DNA of 6,312 bases, taken from assembly GCA_030673735.1 (NCBI GenBank), contig DAOVIK010000102.1, forward strand, positions 1-6,312, read 5' to 3'. Positions 1 through 4,651 of this stretch are shown here, one piece after another. The position numbers and the translations under genes are program-made. Within the stretch, counting starts at the first letter, position 1. Each line of letters begins with the position of its first letter. The notes beneath the pieces are model-generated. The model worked only from the letters and a program-made list of their open reading frames with translations. It was not told the origin of the DNA and searched no databases. This stretch comes from Anaerolineae bacterium (GTDB lineage: Bacteria; Chloroflexota; Anaerolineae; Anaerolineales; E44-bin32).

Positions 1-299
1 ATTGTGATAGCCGAGAGTTCTGTGGGTCCTGCCCAGCCATACCAGGGAGGCAAAGGAGTCGCCGTTGGAGTCGGCGTGATGGTCGGTGTCAACGTGGCAG
101 TAGGAGTGAAGACAATCGTGGGAGTAGGCGTATGCTCGGCGGGAAGGAACGGGGTTGCCGTTGATGGCGCAAGCGGATCCGCTGTGACCATCGGGATCTT
201 CATAGGCAGTATCTGGGGCATGCTTATCCCCGTTGGAACATTGCAGGAAAGGATGGCCAAGAGGATCAAGGCCATCAGCCAGACCTGCCTGGGCGGCAT
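1..299 (-). CDS. Lipoprotein with Thr/Pro-rich stalk, 5' part only (C-terminus beyond window)
   Basis: Read on the minus strand, this gives 99 open codons running off the left edge. From the ATG at 299-297 the product has a short N-region (MPPRQ), a hydrophobic stretch at about residues 6-17, and an ILS-C lipobox with Cys19, so it is probably exported, cut by signal peptidase II and lipid-anchored. A low-complexity stalk follows at about residues 45-85, built of TPT, TAT and TP units, and then the start of a folded part (PPWYGWAGPTELSAIT). An AAGGAG Shine-Dalgarno at 304-309, 4 nt upstream, favours this start; an in-frame ATG at 332 would add 11 residues (MRDRNVAKRRR) but lacks a nearby site. 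Such stalks are common in surface proteins of Chloroflexota. The stalk presumably holds a C-terminal domain away from the membrane, but that domain is outside the window, so no function is assigned. The gene follows the flippase-like gene on the same strand after about 160 nt and may be a separate unit. Confidence 0.72.
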   Translation of the reverse strand, partial: MPPRQVWLMALILLAILSCNVPTGISMPQILPMKIPMVTADPLAPSTATPFLPAEHTPTPTIVFTPTATLTPTITPTPTATPLPPWYGWAGPTELSAIT

Positions 300-460
300 T
301 CTTCTCCTTTTTGCCACGTTTCGATCTCTCATCGGATTAACGCCGAACAAGCAGAGCGTGTTCCCTCCTTGCCTATCTGGTATATGGTATTCCCTTGTAC
401 CAAAGATGCAAGAACTACGCCAGAGGATAGAGGGGCAGGCATGGCGCTTGGTATAGGGTT

Positions 461-1528
461 TCAACCCTTGGGAGGGGCTTTGCTCTGCTGCGGGGATAGT
501 GGCGCTATCTCTGGCGCCGAAGCTGGAAGGGAGGCGGGTTGACGATCGAACCACCGGAAGGCGATCAATCCGTATACCAGCTGCAGCCAGTAGGTGACGC
601 CGCGGTATGCGAGCGCGATGACGGCCGCGGTTGCCAGTGGAACGCGCATGGAGTTAAGAGTCAATGCCAGCGCCCCCTCCGCAAAACCAATGCCGTACGG
701 CGTGATCGCTACGATCGTAAACAAGTATCCGATGCTGAAGCCTGCAATCAGCGTTTCGGCGCTGTAGGGCTCGCCGAAAGCCATGAAAGACAGAAGCAGG
801 ATCCCGATCATCAGGATCTTGCTGCTCAAGGCGAAGCCAAGTGGGAGCAGCAAGCCCCTGTGGGAGCGGCGCGCCTCCGCAAGTCCATTGGCGATGTCCG
901 CAGCGAACGTCCGGGCGCGCGAAAGCTCCAGGTAATCTCGGCGGATGAAGGGGCGCGCGATTCGATTGACCAGACCTCCCAGCCATTCCAGCAATTTCGC
1001 AAGCTGTCGCTCCGACCGCATGCCGAGGAAGAGCACGGTCGCCAGGCCCACGGCCATGAAAAGCAGGATTCCCGCGGCAATAATCTCTCCGGGCGTCAAT
1101 TGGTTGCGGCGAAACAGAATCCACAGCCCCACGGAGAGTATCATCAGCACTGCAGTGTATTCGTAGAGGATGAAAACCGCAGCCGAAGTGGTCACACGTC
1201 CGGCCCGGTGATTTCGGCGCTGTCCATCAGCAATGAGGATCGTCATGCCGCCCATGCCCATGCTGGGCGTTACACCGTTCACAAAGCTTGCTGCCGAGAC
1301 AAGGCCAATCAAGCGCAGAATGCTTTCCCTCAAACCAAGCAGGTTATAGATCGACCAGAATGAGAACGCAAGATTGACGTTCCACAGAAGCTGAATGCCA
1401 AAGGCGATGACAAGAAACCGCAAATCGGCTCTGCGGAAGGTATCGATCACGTTCTCAACTTCGGCCACGCGTGAAATGATGATGAAGATGGCAAATAAGA
1501 TCACGATGGCGATGAGGAATCTGCGCAT
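461..1528 (-). CDS. Flippase-like / LPG synthase transmembrane-region protein (PF03706-type)
   Basis: A 355-residue integral membrane protein with about eight hydrophobic segments: roughly residues 4-19, 37-62, 71-85, 114-139, 146-168, 226-250, 259-280 and 297-325. A Pro-rich, probably cytoplasmic tail covers about 329-355. Family signatures are the conserved turn TPSMGMGGMTIL (87-98), a tyrosine-containing helix FILYEYTAVL (119-128), and the C-terminal block TPYGIGFAEGALAL (276-289) followed by AYRGVTYWLQLVYG (307-320). The last resembles the family's P-x-G-x-G-x-x-E-G and YR...YWL motifs. Relatives include the flippase half of MprF and AglD-like proteins; this one lacks the cytosolic aminoacyl-transferase half. 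A role in moving or modifying lipid-linked substrates is inference. It starts 15 nt after the fabD stop, so it is probably co-transcribed and linked to lipid metabolism. No good Shine-Dalgarno precedes the ATG; the start is chosen by the hydrophobic N-terminus and spacing. Confidence 0.8.
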   Translation of the reverse strand: MRRFLIAIVILFAIFIIISRVAEVENVIDTFRRADLRFLVIAFGIQLLWNVNLAFSFWSIYNLLGLRESILRLIGLVSAASFVNGVTPSMGMGGMTILIADGQRRNHRAGRVTTSAAVFILYEYTAVLMILSVGLWILFRRNQLTPGEIIAAGILLFMAVGLATVLFLGMRSERQLAKLLEWLGGLVNRIARPFIRRDYLELSRARTFAADIANGLAEARRSHRGLLLPLGFALSSKILMIGILLLSFMAFGEPYSAETLIAGFSIGYLFTIVAITPYGIGFAEGALALTLNSMRVPLATAAVIALAYRGVTYWLQLVYGLIAFRWFDRQPASLPASAPEIAPLSPQQSKAPPKG

Positions 1529-1543
1529 GCTGCGAATCCGTTC

Positions 1544-2500
1544 TCAGAGCACCATGGAGTCTAATGCGGCGAAGCTGTCAGGGGCGTCGATGGCAATCGA
1601 GCGAACCTTCTTGTCGATGCGTTTCATCATTCCGATCAGAACGTCGCCTGATCCCAATTCAATGAAGGTGTTGATGCCGCTTGCGATCATGGCTTGCATA
1701 CTCTCGGTCCAGCGTACGCGGGAGGTTAGCTGAGCGCTGAGATCGGCTCTCACGTCGTCTGCGTTTTCGAGCGGTGCGGCGTGTACGTTTCCGAAGACGG
1801 GAAAACCAGGCGTCAGGATTTGGGTGTCCGAGAGCGCGCGATTGAGTCTGGCCTGCGCCGGATCCAGGAGTGACGAATGGCCGGCGATGCTCACGGCAAG
1901 CGGAATGAGCCTGCGAACGCCAGCCGCTTGAAGGATTTCGGTAGCCGCCTTGAGGGCCGCATGTTCCCCCGAGATAACGATTTGGCCCGGACAATTGTCG
2001 TTCGCAACTCCAACGATCTTTCCCGTCCGTTCGGACGCTTCTTGACATGCCTGCTCCGTCGTGGCGATGTCCGCGCCCAGGGCGGCGAGCATTCCACCAG
2101 GATTTATCTCGCCCGCGTGTTTCATTGCGAGTCCGCGTTCTCGGACCAGCAGCAGGGCGTCTTCGAACTTCAACGCTTCCGCGGCAACGAGGGCGGTGAA
2201 CTCGCCCAGGGAATGCCCTGCCGCGCATGCGGGGCGTATTCCGGGGAAGCGAGCCTGCAGAGCCCGCAGCACTGCTACTGAGTGGGCTAGCAATGCGGGT
2301 TGGGCGTTTTCGGTTTCGTTCAAGACCTCCGCAGACTCATCCCAGCAGAGCTTGGTCAGCGAAAAACCGAGGATCTCGTCGGCACGTGCAAACACTTGCG
2401 CGGCATGCGGATCAGAATCGGCCAGAGCGCGCCCCATTCCTGCGCGCTGTGAGCCTTGTCCTGGAAACAAGAAAGCCGTGGTATTCAGATCGATGCTCAT
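1544..2500 (-). CDS. fabD: Malonyl-CoA:acyl carrier protein transacylase
   Basis: Transfers malonyl from CoA to ACP, supplying the extender unit for type II fatty-acid synthesis in the cytoplasm. The product is 318 residues; E. coli FabD has 309. Visible motifs are FLFPGQGSQ (10-18), the nucleophile elbow GHSLGE (95-100, Ser97), Arg122 in ERGLAM (expected to hold the malonyl carboxylate), NDNCPGQIVISG (167-178), the catalytic His208 in SIAGHSS, RVRWTESMQAM (261-271) and ELGSGDVL (281-288). All expected catalytic residues are present. The frame stays open upstream to 2599, but homologues begin about ten residues before the GQGSQ motif, so the ATG at 2500 is chosen; no clear Shine-Dalgarno precedes it. 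The gene lies 41 nt after rpmF and 15 nt before the flippase-like gene. Linkage of rpmF to fab genes is common in bacteria, usually with plsX and fabH between them; both are missing here. Confidence 0.95.
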   Translation of the reverse strand: MSIDLNTTAFLFPGQGSQRAGMGRALADSDPHAAQVFARADEILGFSLTKLCWDESAEVLNETENAQPALLAHSVAVLRALQARFPGIRPACAAGHSLGEFTALVAAEALKFEDALLLVRERGLAMKHAGEINPGGMLAALGADIATTEQACQEASERTGKIVGVANDNCPGQIVISGEHAALKAATEILQAAGVRRLIPLAVSIAGHSSLLDPAQARLNRALSDTQILTPGFPVFGNVHAAPLENADDVRADLSAQLTSRVRWTESMQAMIASGINTFIELGSGDVLIGMMKRIDKKVRSIAIDAPDSFAALDSMVL

Positions 2501-2541
2501 CTCAGAAGTTGAATTCGAGTGAGGAGGTATGCGAGGTCGAG

Positions 2542-2727
2542 TTAGGAGCGTTCGATCTCGATGATTTCGCGACCAGCATAGTGTCCGCAGTTCCCACAAA
2601 CGCGATGGGGAAGCGCTTTCTGCCCGCAGTTGGTGCAGGTGATCAAGGCGCGCGGGGAGAGGGCGTCGTGTGCCCGACGACGGTTGCGGCGGCCCTTAGA
2701 AATCTTACGTTTTGGCAGTGGTGGCAT
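2542..2727 (-). CDS. rpmF: Large-subunit ribosomal protein bL32
   Basis: A small basic 61-residue protein of the 50S subunit, the usual L32 length. The N-terminus MPPLPKRKISKGRRNRRRAHD matches the family pattern (MAVPKRKTS...RR..H). Four cysteines form a zinc ribbon: Cys31 and Cys34 in CTNC, Cys44 and Cys47 in CGNC. The open frame extends 13 codons upstream to an ATG at 2766, but family alignment and an AAGG at 2734-2737, 6 nt before the ATG at 2727, fix the start. This is the zinc-binding (C+) form; some bacteria also carry a cysteine-free paralogue, which cannot be checked here. It is the first gene of the leftward group and has its own strong promoter, so fabD downstream is probably transcribed with it, linking ribosome and membrane synthesis. 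Confidence 0.95.
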   Translation of the reverse strand: MPPLPKRKISKGRRNRRRAHDALSPRALITCTNCGQKALPHRVCGNCGHYAGREIIEIERS

Positions 2728-2758
2728 GTCAAACCTTCTTCCGCTCCGCAAAATACGG

Positions 2759-2774
2759 CCTGCCATCAGGCAGG
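2759..2774 (-). promoter_or_regulatory. Hairpin at the 5' end of the rpmF leader RNA
   Basis: CCTGCC and GGCAGG form a perfect 6-bp stem around a 4-nt loop (TGAT on the transcript strand). The stem begins at or one base after the predicted start site. Such a 5'-terminal stem may stabilise the mRNA or serve regulation; neither is shown. It has no T-tract and lies before the gene, so it is not a simple terminator. Confidence 0.5.
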
Positions 2775-2781
2775 TTCAGAC

Positions 2782-2809
2782 ATTATAGCAGGCCTATTGA
2801 GGCTGTCAA
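2782..2809 (-). promoter_or_regulatory. Consensus sigma-70 promoter for rpmF-fabD
   Basis: On the minus strand TTGACA (2809-2804) is followed after 16 bp by TATAAT (2787-2782), both perfect consensus hexamers. TGC before the -10 also gives an extended -10 element. Transcription should start near 2775, leaving an untranslated leader of about 48 nt before rpmF. The upstream edge lies only 7 bp from the 11-bp direct repeat that borders the putative mobile element. Confidence 0.85.
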
Positions 2810-2816
2810 GGAGGAA

Positions 2817-2827
2817 GCTCGATGCTT
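2817..2827 (+). repeat. Left copy of 11-bp direct repeat (possible target-site duplication)
   Basis: GCTCGATGCTT here is identical to 3279-3289. Similarity continues weakly outward (AGGAGG at 2809-2814 against AGGTGG at 3272-3277), so the duplicated stretch could be longer and imperfect. Eleven bases is long for a target duplication of IS21 (normally 4-8). Confidence 0.6.
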
Positions 2828-2836
2828 GTCATTAGA

Positions 2837-2898
2837 AATTCAAAAGTGGACTCTTTGCAATTGAAAGCTGGACTCGTTTTCAATTGAAGACTGGATTC
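2837..2898 (+). repeat. Array of three ~22-bp imperfect direct repeats (left end of element)
   Basis: Each unit starts with AATT (2837, 2859, 2882) and ends in GGACTC or GGATTC (2848-2853, 2870-2875, 2893-2898), giving periods of 22 and 23 bp. The core is AATTGAAAGCTGGACTC, with variants TTCAAAAGTGGACTC and TTGAAGACTGGATTC. Spacing of about two helical turns suits repeated binding of one protein on one DNA face. Confidence 0.75.
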
Positions 2899-2982
2899 TC
2901 ACTATTGGTTCCTCCGCTTTCTTCGTGTCAACTTTCTGGCCTTTAGACACGTTCGAACATAGATATGGTCACTTCGTTTTTG

Positions 2983-3007
2983 CCCCCACCCCTTTGTCCC
3001 CTCCCCC
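2983..3007 (-). other. G-quadruplex motif on the minus strand
   Basis: On the plus strand there are four C-runs: 2983-2987 (5), 2989-2992 (4), 2998-3001 (4) and 3003-3007 (5). On the minus strand this is G5-N1-G4-N5-G4-N1-G5, an ideal intramolecular G-quadruplex pattern with 1-, 5- and 1-nt loops. It lies about 200 bp upstream of the rpmF promoter, inside the putative element. Confidence 0.65.
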
Positions 3008-3033
3008 ATTGGCTTCGCCATCGGGGGAGGGGA
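2997..3033. repeat. GC-rich inverted repeat (hairpin), 11-bp outer stem
   Basis: TCCCCTCCCCC (2997-3007) pairs perfectly with GGGGGAGGGGA (3023-3033). After two mismatches, an inner TGGC/GCCA stem closes a 3-nt loop. It shares bases with the G-quadruplex motif, so the two structures would compete. There is no adjacent T-tract, so it is not a classical terminator. Confidence 0.7.
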
Positions 3034-3043
3034 AGTCTTCTTT

Positions 3044-3082
3044 TTGAGAAGGGGGGCACGCCGAGCGTGCCCCCCTTCTCAA
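3044..3082. repeat. Perfect 18-bp inverted repeat with 3-nt loop
   Basis: TTGAGAAGGGGGGCACGC (3044-3061) is followed by CGA and its exact reverse complement (3065-3082). The perfection of the arms suggests recent origin or selection. Neither strand has a run of T after the stem (plus strand continues TATTCT, minus strand AAAGAAG), which argues against an intrinsic terminator. It is the middle of three hairpins. Confidence 0.9.
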
Positions 3083-3089
3083 TATTCTC

Positions 3090-3149
3090 TCCCCCCTTTC
3101 CGCATCGGTTTCTCGATTATTGAGTAAGTAAAATCGCGGAGAGGGGGGA
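3090..3149. repeat. Third inverted repeat, 14-bp arms with 32-nt loop
   Basis: TCCCCCCTTTCCGC (3090-3103) pairs with GCGGAGAGGGGGGA (3136-3149), all Watson-Crick except one T-G wobble. The flanking GGGGGACAGGGGGTG (3144-3158) can also pair, with a small bulge, with the C-runs at 2983-3001, so 2983-3161 can be drawn as one large structure enclosing the central hairpin. Purine-rich arms of the type GCGGAGAGGGGG recall dispersed intergenic palindromes of some bacteria; that link is from memory. Confidence 0.65.
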
Positions 3150-3223
3150 CAGGGGGTGAGGTGAAAGTTATACGAATGGGTGCAGATCTTTTATGATCTT
3201 GAGGTTGGTCATCGAAAGCTATC

Positions 3224-3272
3224 GAGTCCACCTTTGAAGCACAAAGGGTCCAGTTATCAGCTGTTCCTAACA
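3224..3272 (-). repeat. Two inverted copies of the 22-bp repeat (right end of element)
   Basis: Read on the minus strand, 3238-3224 is TTCAAAGGTGGACTC, matching the first left repeat at 14 of 15 positions. 3255-3246 is AACTGGACCC. The two GGACYC cores start 22 bp apart, the same period as at the left end. A tip reading TGT lies at 3272. A third, very degenerate copy may sit near 3201. Confidence 0.65.
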
Positions 3273-3278
3273 GGTGGG

Positions 3279-3289
3279 GCTCGATGCTT
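3279..3289 (+). repeat. Right copy of 11-bp direct repeat (possible target-site duplication)
   Basis: GCTCGATGCTT, identical to 2817-2827, lies just outside the inverted repeat array at the right end of the putative element. Confidence 0.6.
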
Positions 3290-3438
3290 CCGGGAAGGGA
3301 TCGCCTACGGTCGGATTTGGCGAACCTGCAAGTTGAAATGGCATCGCGGACAAAGCATTGTTGTGGTTTTCGAAATACATGACGCTGCTAGCGGTTGCAC
3401 GTCGAGTCCGGCATTGGGGTTTCCGTTATAATCCAGTC
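3290..3438. other. Spacer between the putative element and moaC
   Basis: About 150 bp without a supported gene. A 32-codon frame (ATG 3284, stop 3380-3382; MLPGRDRLRSDLANLQVE...) starts inside the right direct repeat but has no Shine-Dalgarno of its own and no recognised similarity. I see no molybdenum-cofactor riboswitch-like structure by eye. A good -10 box lies at its end. Confidence 0.4.
3427..3432 (+). promoter_or_regulatory. -10 box of a probable leaderless moaC promoter
   Basis: A perfect TATAAT ends 6 bp before the moaC ATG, so RNA synthesis would begin at or next to the A of the start codon (3439). There is no Shine-Dalgarno between box and ATG, consistent with a leaderless message. 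The weak point is the -35: the hexamer 17 bp upstream is GAGTCC, and the better TTGCAC (3395-3400) is 26 bp away, too far for one sigma-70 site. Confidence 0.5.
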
Positions 3439-3924
3439 ATGGCTGAAAAGGAGCTGAGCCATCTCGACGAATCCGGCCGAGCGAGGATGGTCGACGTAGG
3501 GAACAAGGCCGAAAGCAAGCGTGTGGCGAAAGCGCGGGCGGCGGTGAAGATGTCCGCCGAAACGCTGGCGCTGCTGCGCAAGGGGGATTTGGGGAAGGGG
3601 GATGTTCGCGCGGCTGCCGAACTCGCTGGGGTGATGGCCGCGAAGCGAACCTCCGAATTGATCCCCCTGTGCCACCCGTTGCCCCTGACTCATATCAAGG
3701 TTGATTTGGAGTTCGACAACGAACTGCCGGGTGTGCAGATCACTTCAAGCGTGAGCACGATCGCCCGCACGGGAGTGGAAATGGAAGCGCTGACATCGGC
3801 AGCTGTCGCCGCGCTGACCGTCTATGACATGATCAAGGCAGTGGAGCGCAGTGCGCGCATCGTCGAGATTCGCCTGCTGGAGAAGCGCGGCGGCCGAAGC
3901 GGGGATGTGGTGCTGGAGGATTGA
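3439..3924 (+). CDS. moaC: Cyclic pyranopterin monophosphate synthase MoaC
   Basis: Converts 3',8-cyclo-7,8-dihydro-GTP, made by MoaA, to cyclic pyranopterin monophosphate in molybdenum cofactor synthesis; cytoplasmic. The product is 161 residues, the same as E. coli MoaC, and complete. Motifs are the start HLDESGRARMVDVG (8-21), IPLCHPLPLTH (75-85), TGVEMEALTS (111-120), YDMIKAVERS (129-138) with Asp130 and Lys133 at the catalytic Asp/Lys positions, and KRGGRSGD (149-156). The frame is open upstream to 3358, but the family start MAEKELSHLDE, directly after a TATAAT, fixes the ATG at 3439. It is the first gene of the rightward group, with only 4 nt to the moaD-moaE fusion, its pathway successor. 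moaA is not in the window. Confidence 0.96.
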   Translation: MAEKELSHLDESGRARMVDVGNKAESKRVAKARAAVKMSAETLALLRKGDLGKGDVRAAAELAGVMAAKRTSELIPLCHPLPLTHIKVDLEFDNELPGVQITSSVSTIARTGVEMEALTSAAVAALTVYDMIKAVERSARIVEIRLLEKRGGRSGDVVLED

Positions 3925-3928
3925 GCGC

Positions 3929-4636
3929 ATGCGTGTGCGGGTTCTCTACTTCGCGCTGCTGCGCGAGCGAGCTGGTGATCGCCAGGAAGACCTGACTCTT
4001 CCCGATGGGGCGACGGTCCAGGATCTCAAAGCCCATCTCGGCGAAATACATCCCAATCTTGCCGAACCGCTCGAGATGGCGATATTTGCCGTCAACAGGC
4101 AATATGCCTTCCCCGAGGAAACGCTAGCGGAGGGGGATGAGGTGGCGGTCTTTCCTCCCGTGAGCGGCGGGTCGAAATCACCGTCGTTGGACTTCTTCCA
4201 ACTGACCGAAGATCCCCTCGATCTGAACGCGCTGCTGCAGCGCCTCGTAACGCCTACAACAGGCGCAGCCTGCGTCTTTACCGGCGTAGTTCGTGAGGTT
4301 ACCGAGCGCGAAGGCGGAAGAGAGACCTCCCATTTGGAGTACGAAAGCTTCCCTGAGATGGCGGAAAGCAAGCTGCAGCAACTGGCTGATGAGATTAGAG
4401 CTCGTTGGCCGGCCGTCGAGGGGGTTGCAATCGTACAGCGCATTGGCCGTCTTGAGCCTGGCACGCCGGCGGTGATGATAGCATGCACATCCGCACACCG
4501 CGATGAGGGAATCTTCGAGGCCGCCCGCTATGGCATCGATCGCCTCAAAGAGATCGTTCCCGTGTGGAAGAAGGAGGTCGGCCCGGGTAGCGCTTCCTGG
4601 GTTCAGGGGGATTACCATCCAACCGAGCATGATTGA
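3929..4636 (+). CDS. MoaD-MoaE fusion: both subunits of molybdopterin synthase in one chain
   Basis: A 235-residue protein that should convert cyclic pyranopterin monophosphate to molybdopterin by adding two sulfurs. Residues 1-81 are the ubiquitin-like sulfur carrier MoaD (RVLYFALLRERAG at the start, FPPVSGG at its end, Gly80-Gly81). Residues from about 86 are MoaE: GAACVFTGVVRE (112-123), EYESFPEMA (138-146), SAHRDEGIFEAARYGIDRLKEIVPVWKKE (188-216). Lys207 and Lys214 align with E. coli MoaE Lys119 and Lys126. MoaD normally acts through a free C-terminal Gly-Gly thiocarboxylate; here it is internal and followed by Ser82, so cleavage after Gly81 is expected, as known for mycobacterial MoaX. 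The ATG at 3929 has GGAGG at 3915-3919, 9 nt upstream and inside the end of moaC, and begins 4 nt after the moaC stop, so the two are translationally linked. Confidence 0.93.
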   Translation: MRVRVLYFALLRERAGDRQEDLTLPDGATVQDLKAHLGEIHPNLAEPLEMAIFAVNRQYAFPEETLAEGDEVAVFPPVSGGSKSPSLDFFQLTEDPLDLNALLQRLVTPTTGAACVFTGVVREVTEREGGRETSHLEYESFPEMAESKLQQLADEIRARWPAVEGVAIVQRIGRLEPGTPAVMIACTSAHRDEGIFEAARYGIDRLKEIVPVWKKEVGPGSASWVQGDYHPTEHD

Positions 4637-4651
4637 GAAAGCTTTGATCTG

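Larger units (their letters stand above)
2828..3278. mobile_element. Putative non-autonomous mobile element (IS remnant or MITE-like)
   Basis: About 450 bp in the rpmF-moaC intergenic region, bordered by an identical 11-bp direct repeat. Three copies of a ~22-bp motif face inward at the left end and two inverted copies at the right end. The distance from the outer GGACYC to a TGT tip is 27 nt at both ends (left TGT at 2827, right tip ACA ending at 3272), and the two 27-nt ends match at 16 positions. Repeated internal binding sites at both ends are known for IS21-family elements and Tn7-like transposons; I cannot tell which, if either, applies. No transposase gene is present and no convincing coding frame lies inside, so it would have to be moved by a transposase acting in trans or be a deletion remnant. 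Exact borders are uncertain: the right-hand tip is 6 nt short of the direct repeat. Confidence 0.5.

Noticed and set aside
4..456. 150-codon plus-strand frame with Gly-Val repeats
   Set aside because: It is the antisense image of the Thr-Pro stalk of a minus-strand lipoprotein that has a signal peptide and Shine-Dalgarno; after the repeat the plus-strand frame has no protein-like features.
455..468. Short palindrome (AGGGTT/AACCCT) at the stop codon of the flippase-like gene
   Set aside because: Two-base centre, only 6-bp arms and no T-tract; too weak to call a terminator.
539..1363. Long plus-strand frame (274 codons) opposite the flippase-like gene
   Set aside because: Its composition is rich in Gln, His, Arg and Glu, as expected of the antisense of a membrane protein; the minus-strand frame has clear helices and family motifs.
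2822..2887. 21-codon frame after AAGGAGG at 2808-2814
   Set aside because: It runs through the direct repeats of the putative element, and the purine tract is the complement of the rpmF promoter region; unlikely to be a real gene.
2837..2898. CRISPR-like repeat array
   Set aside because: The repeats are contiguous at 22-23 bp with no spacers of constant length, are imperfect, and have inverted partners at 3224-3255; no cas gene is in the window.
3044..3082. Hairpin as a rho-independent terminator
   Set aside because: Neither strand has a T-run after the stem, and no gene ends nearby: the flanking genes diverge from this region.
3180..3431. 83-codon plus-strand frame across the right end of the element
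   Set aside because: It spans the inverted repeats and the 11-bp direct repeat, has no Shine-Dalgarno and no recognisable motif; most likely chance.
3995..4488. Minus-strand frames opposite the moaDE gene
   Set aside because: They are Ser/Arg-rich shadow translations with no motif, while the plus strand encodes intact MoaD and MoaE domains.
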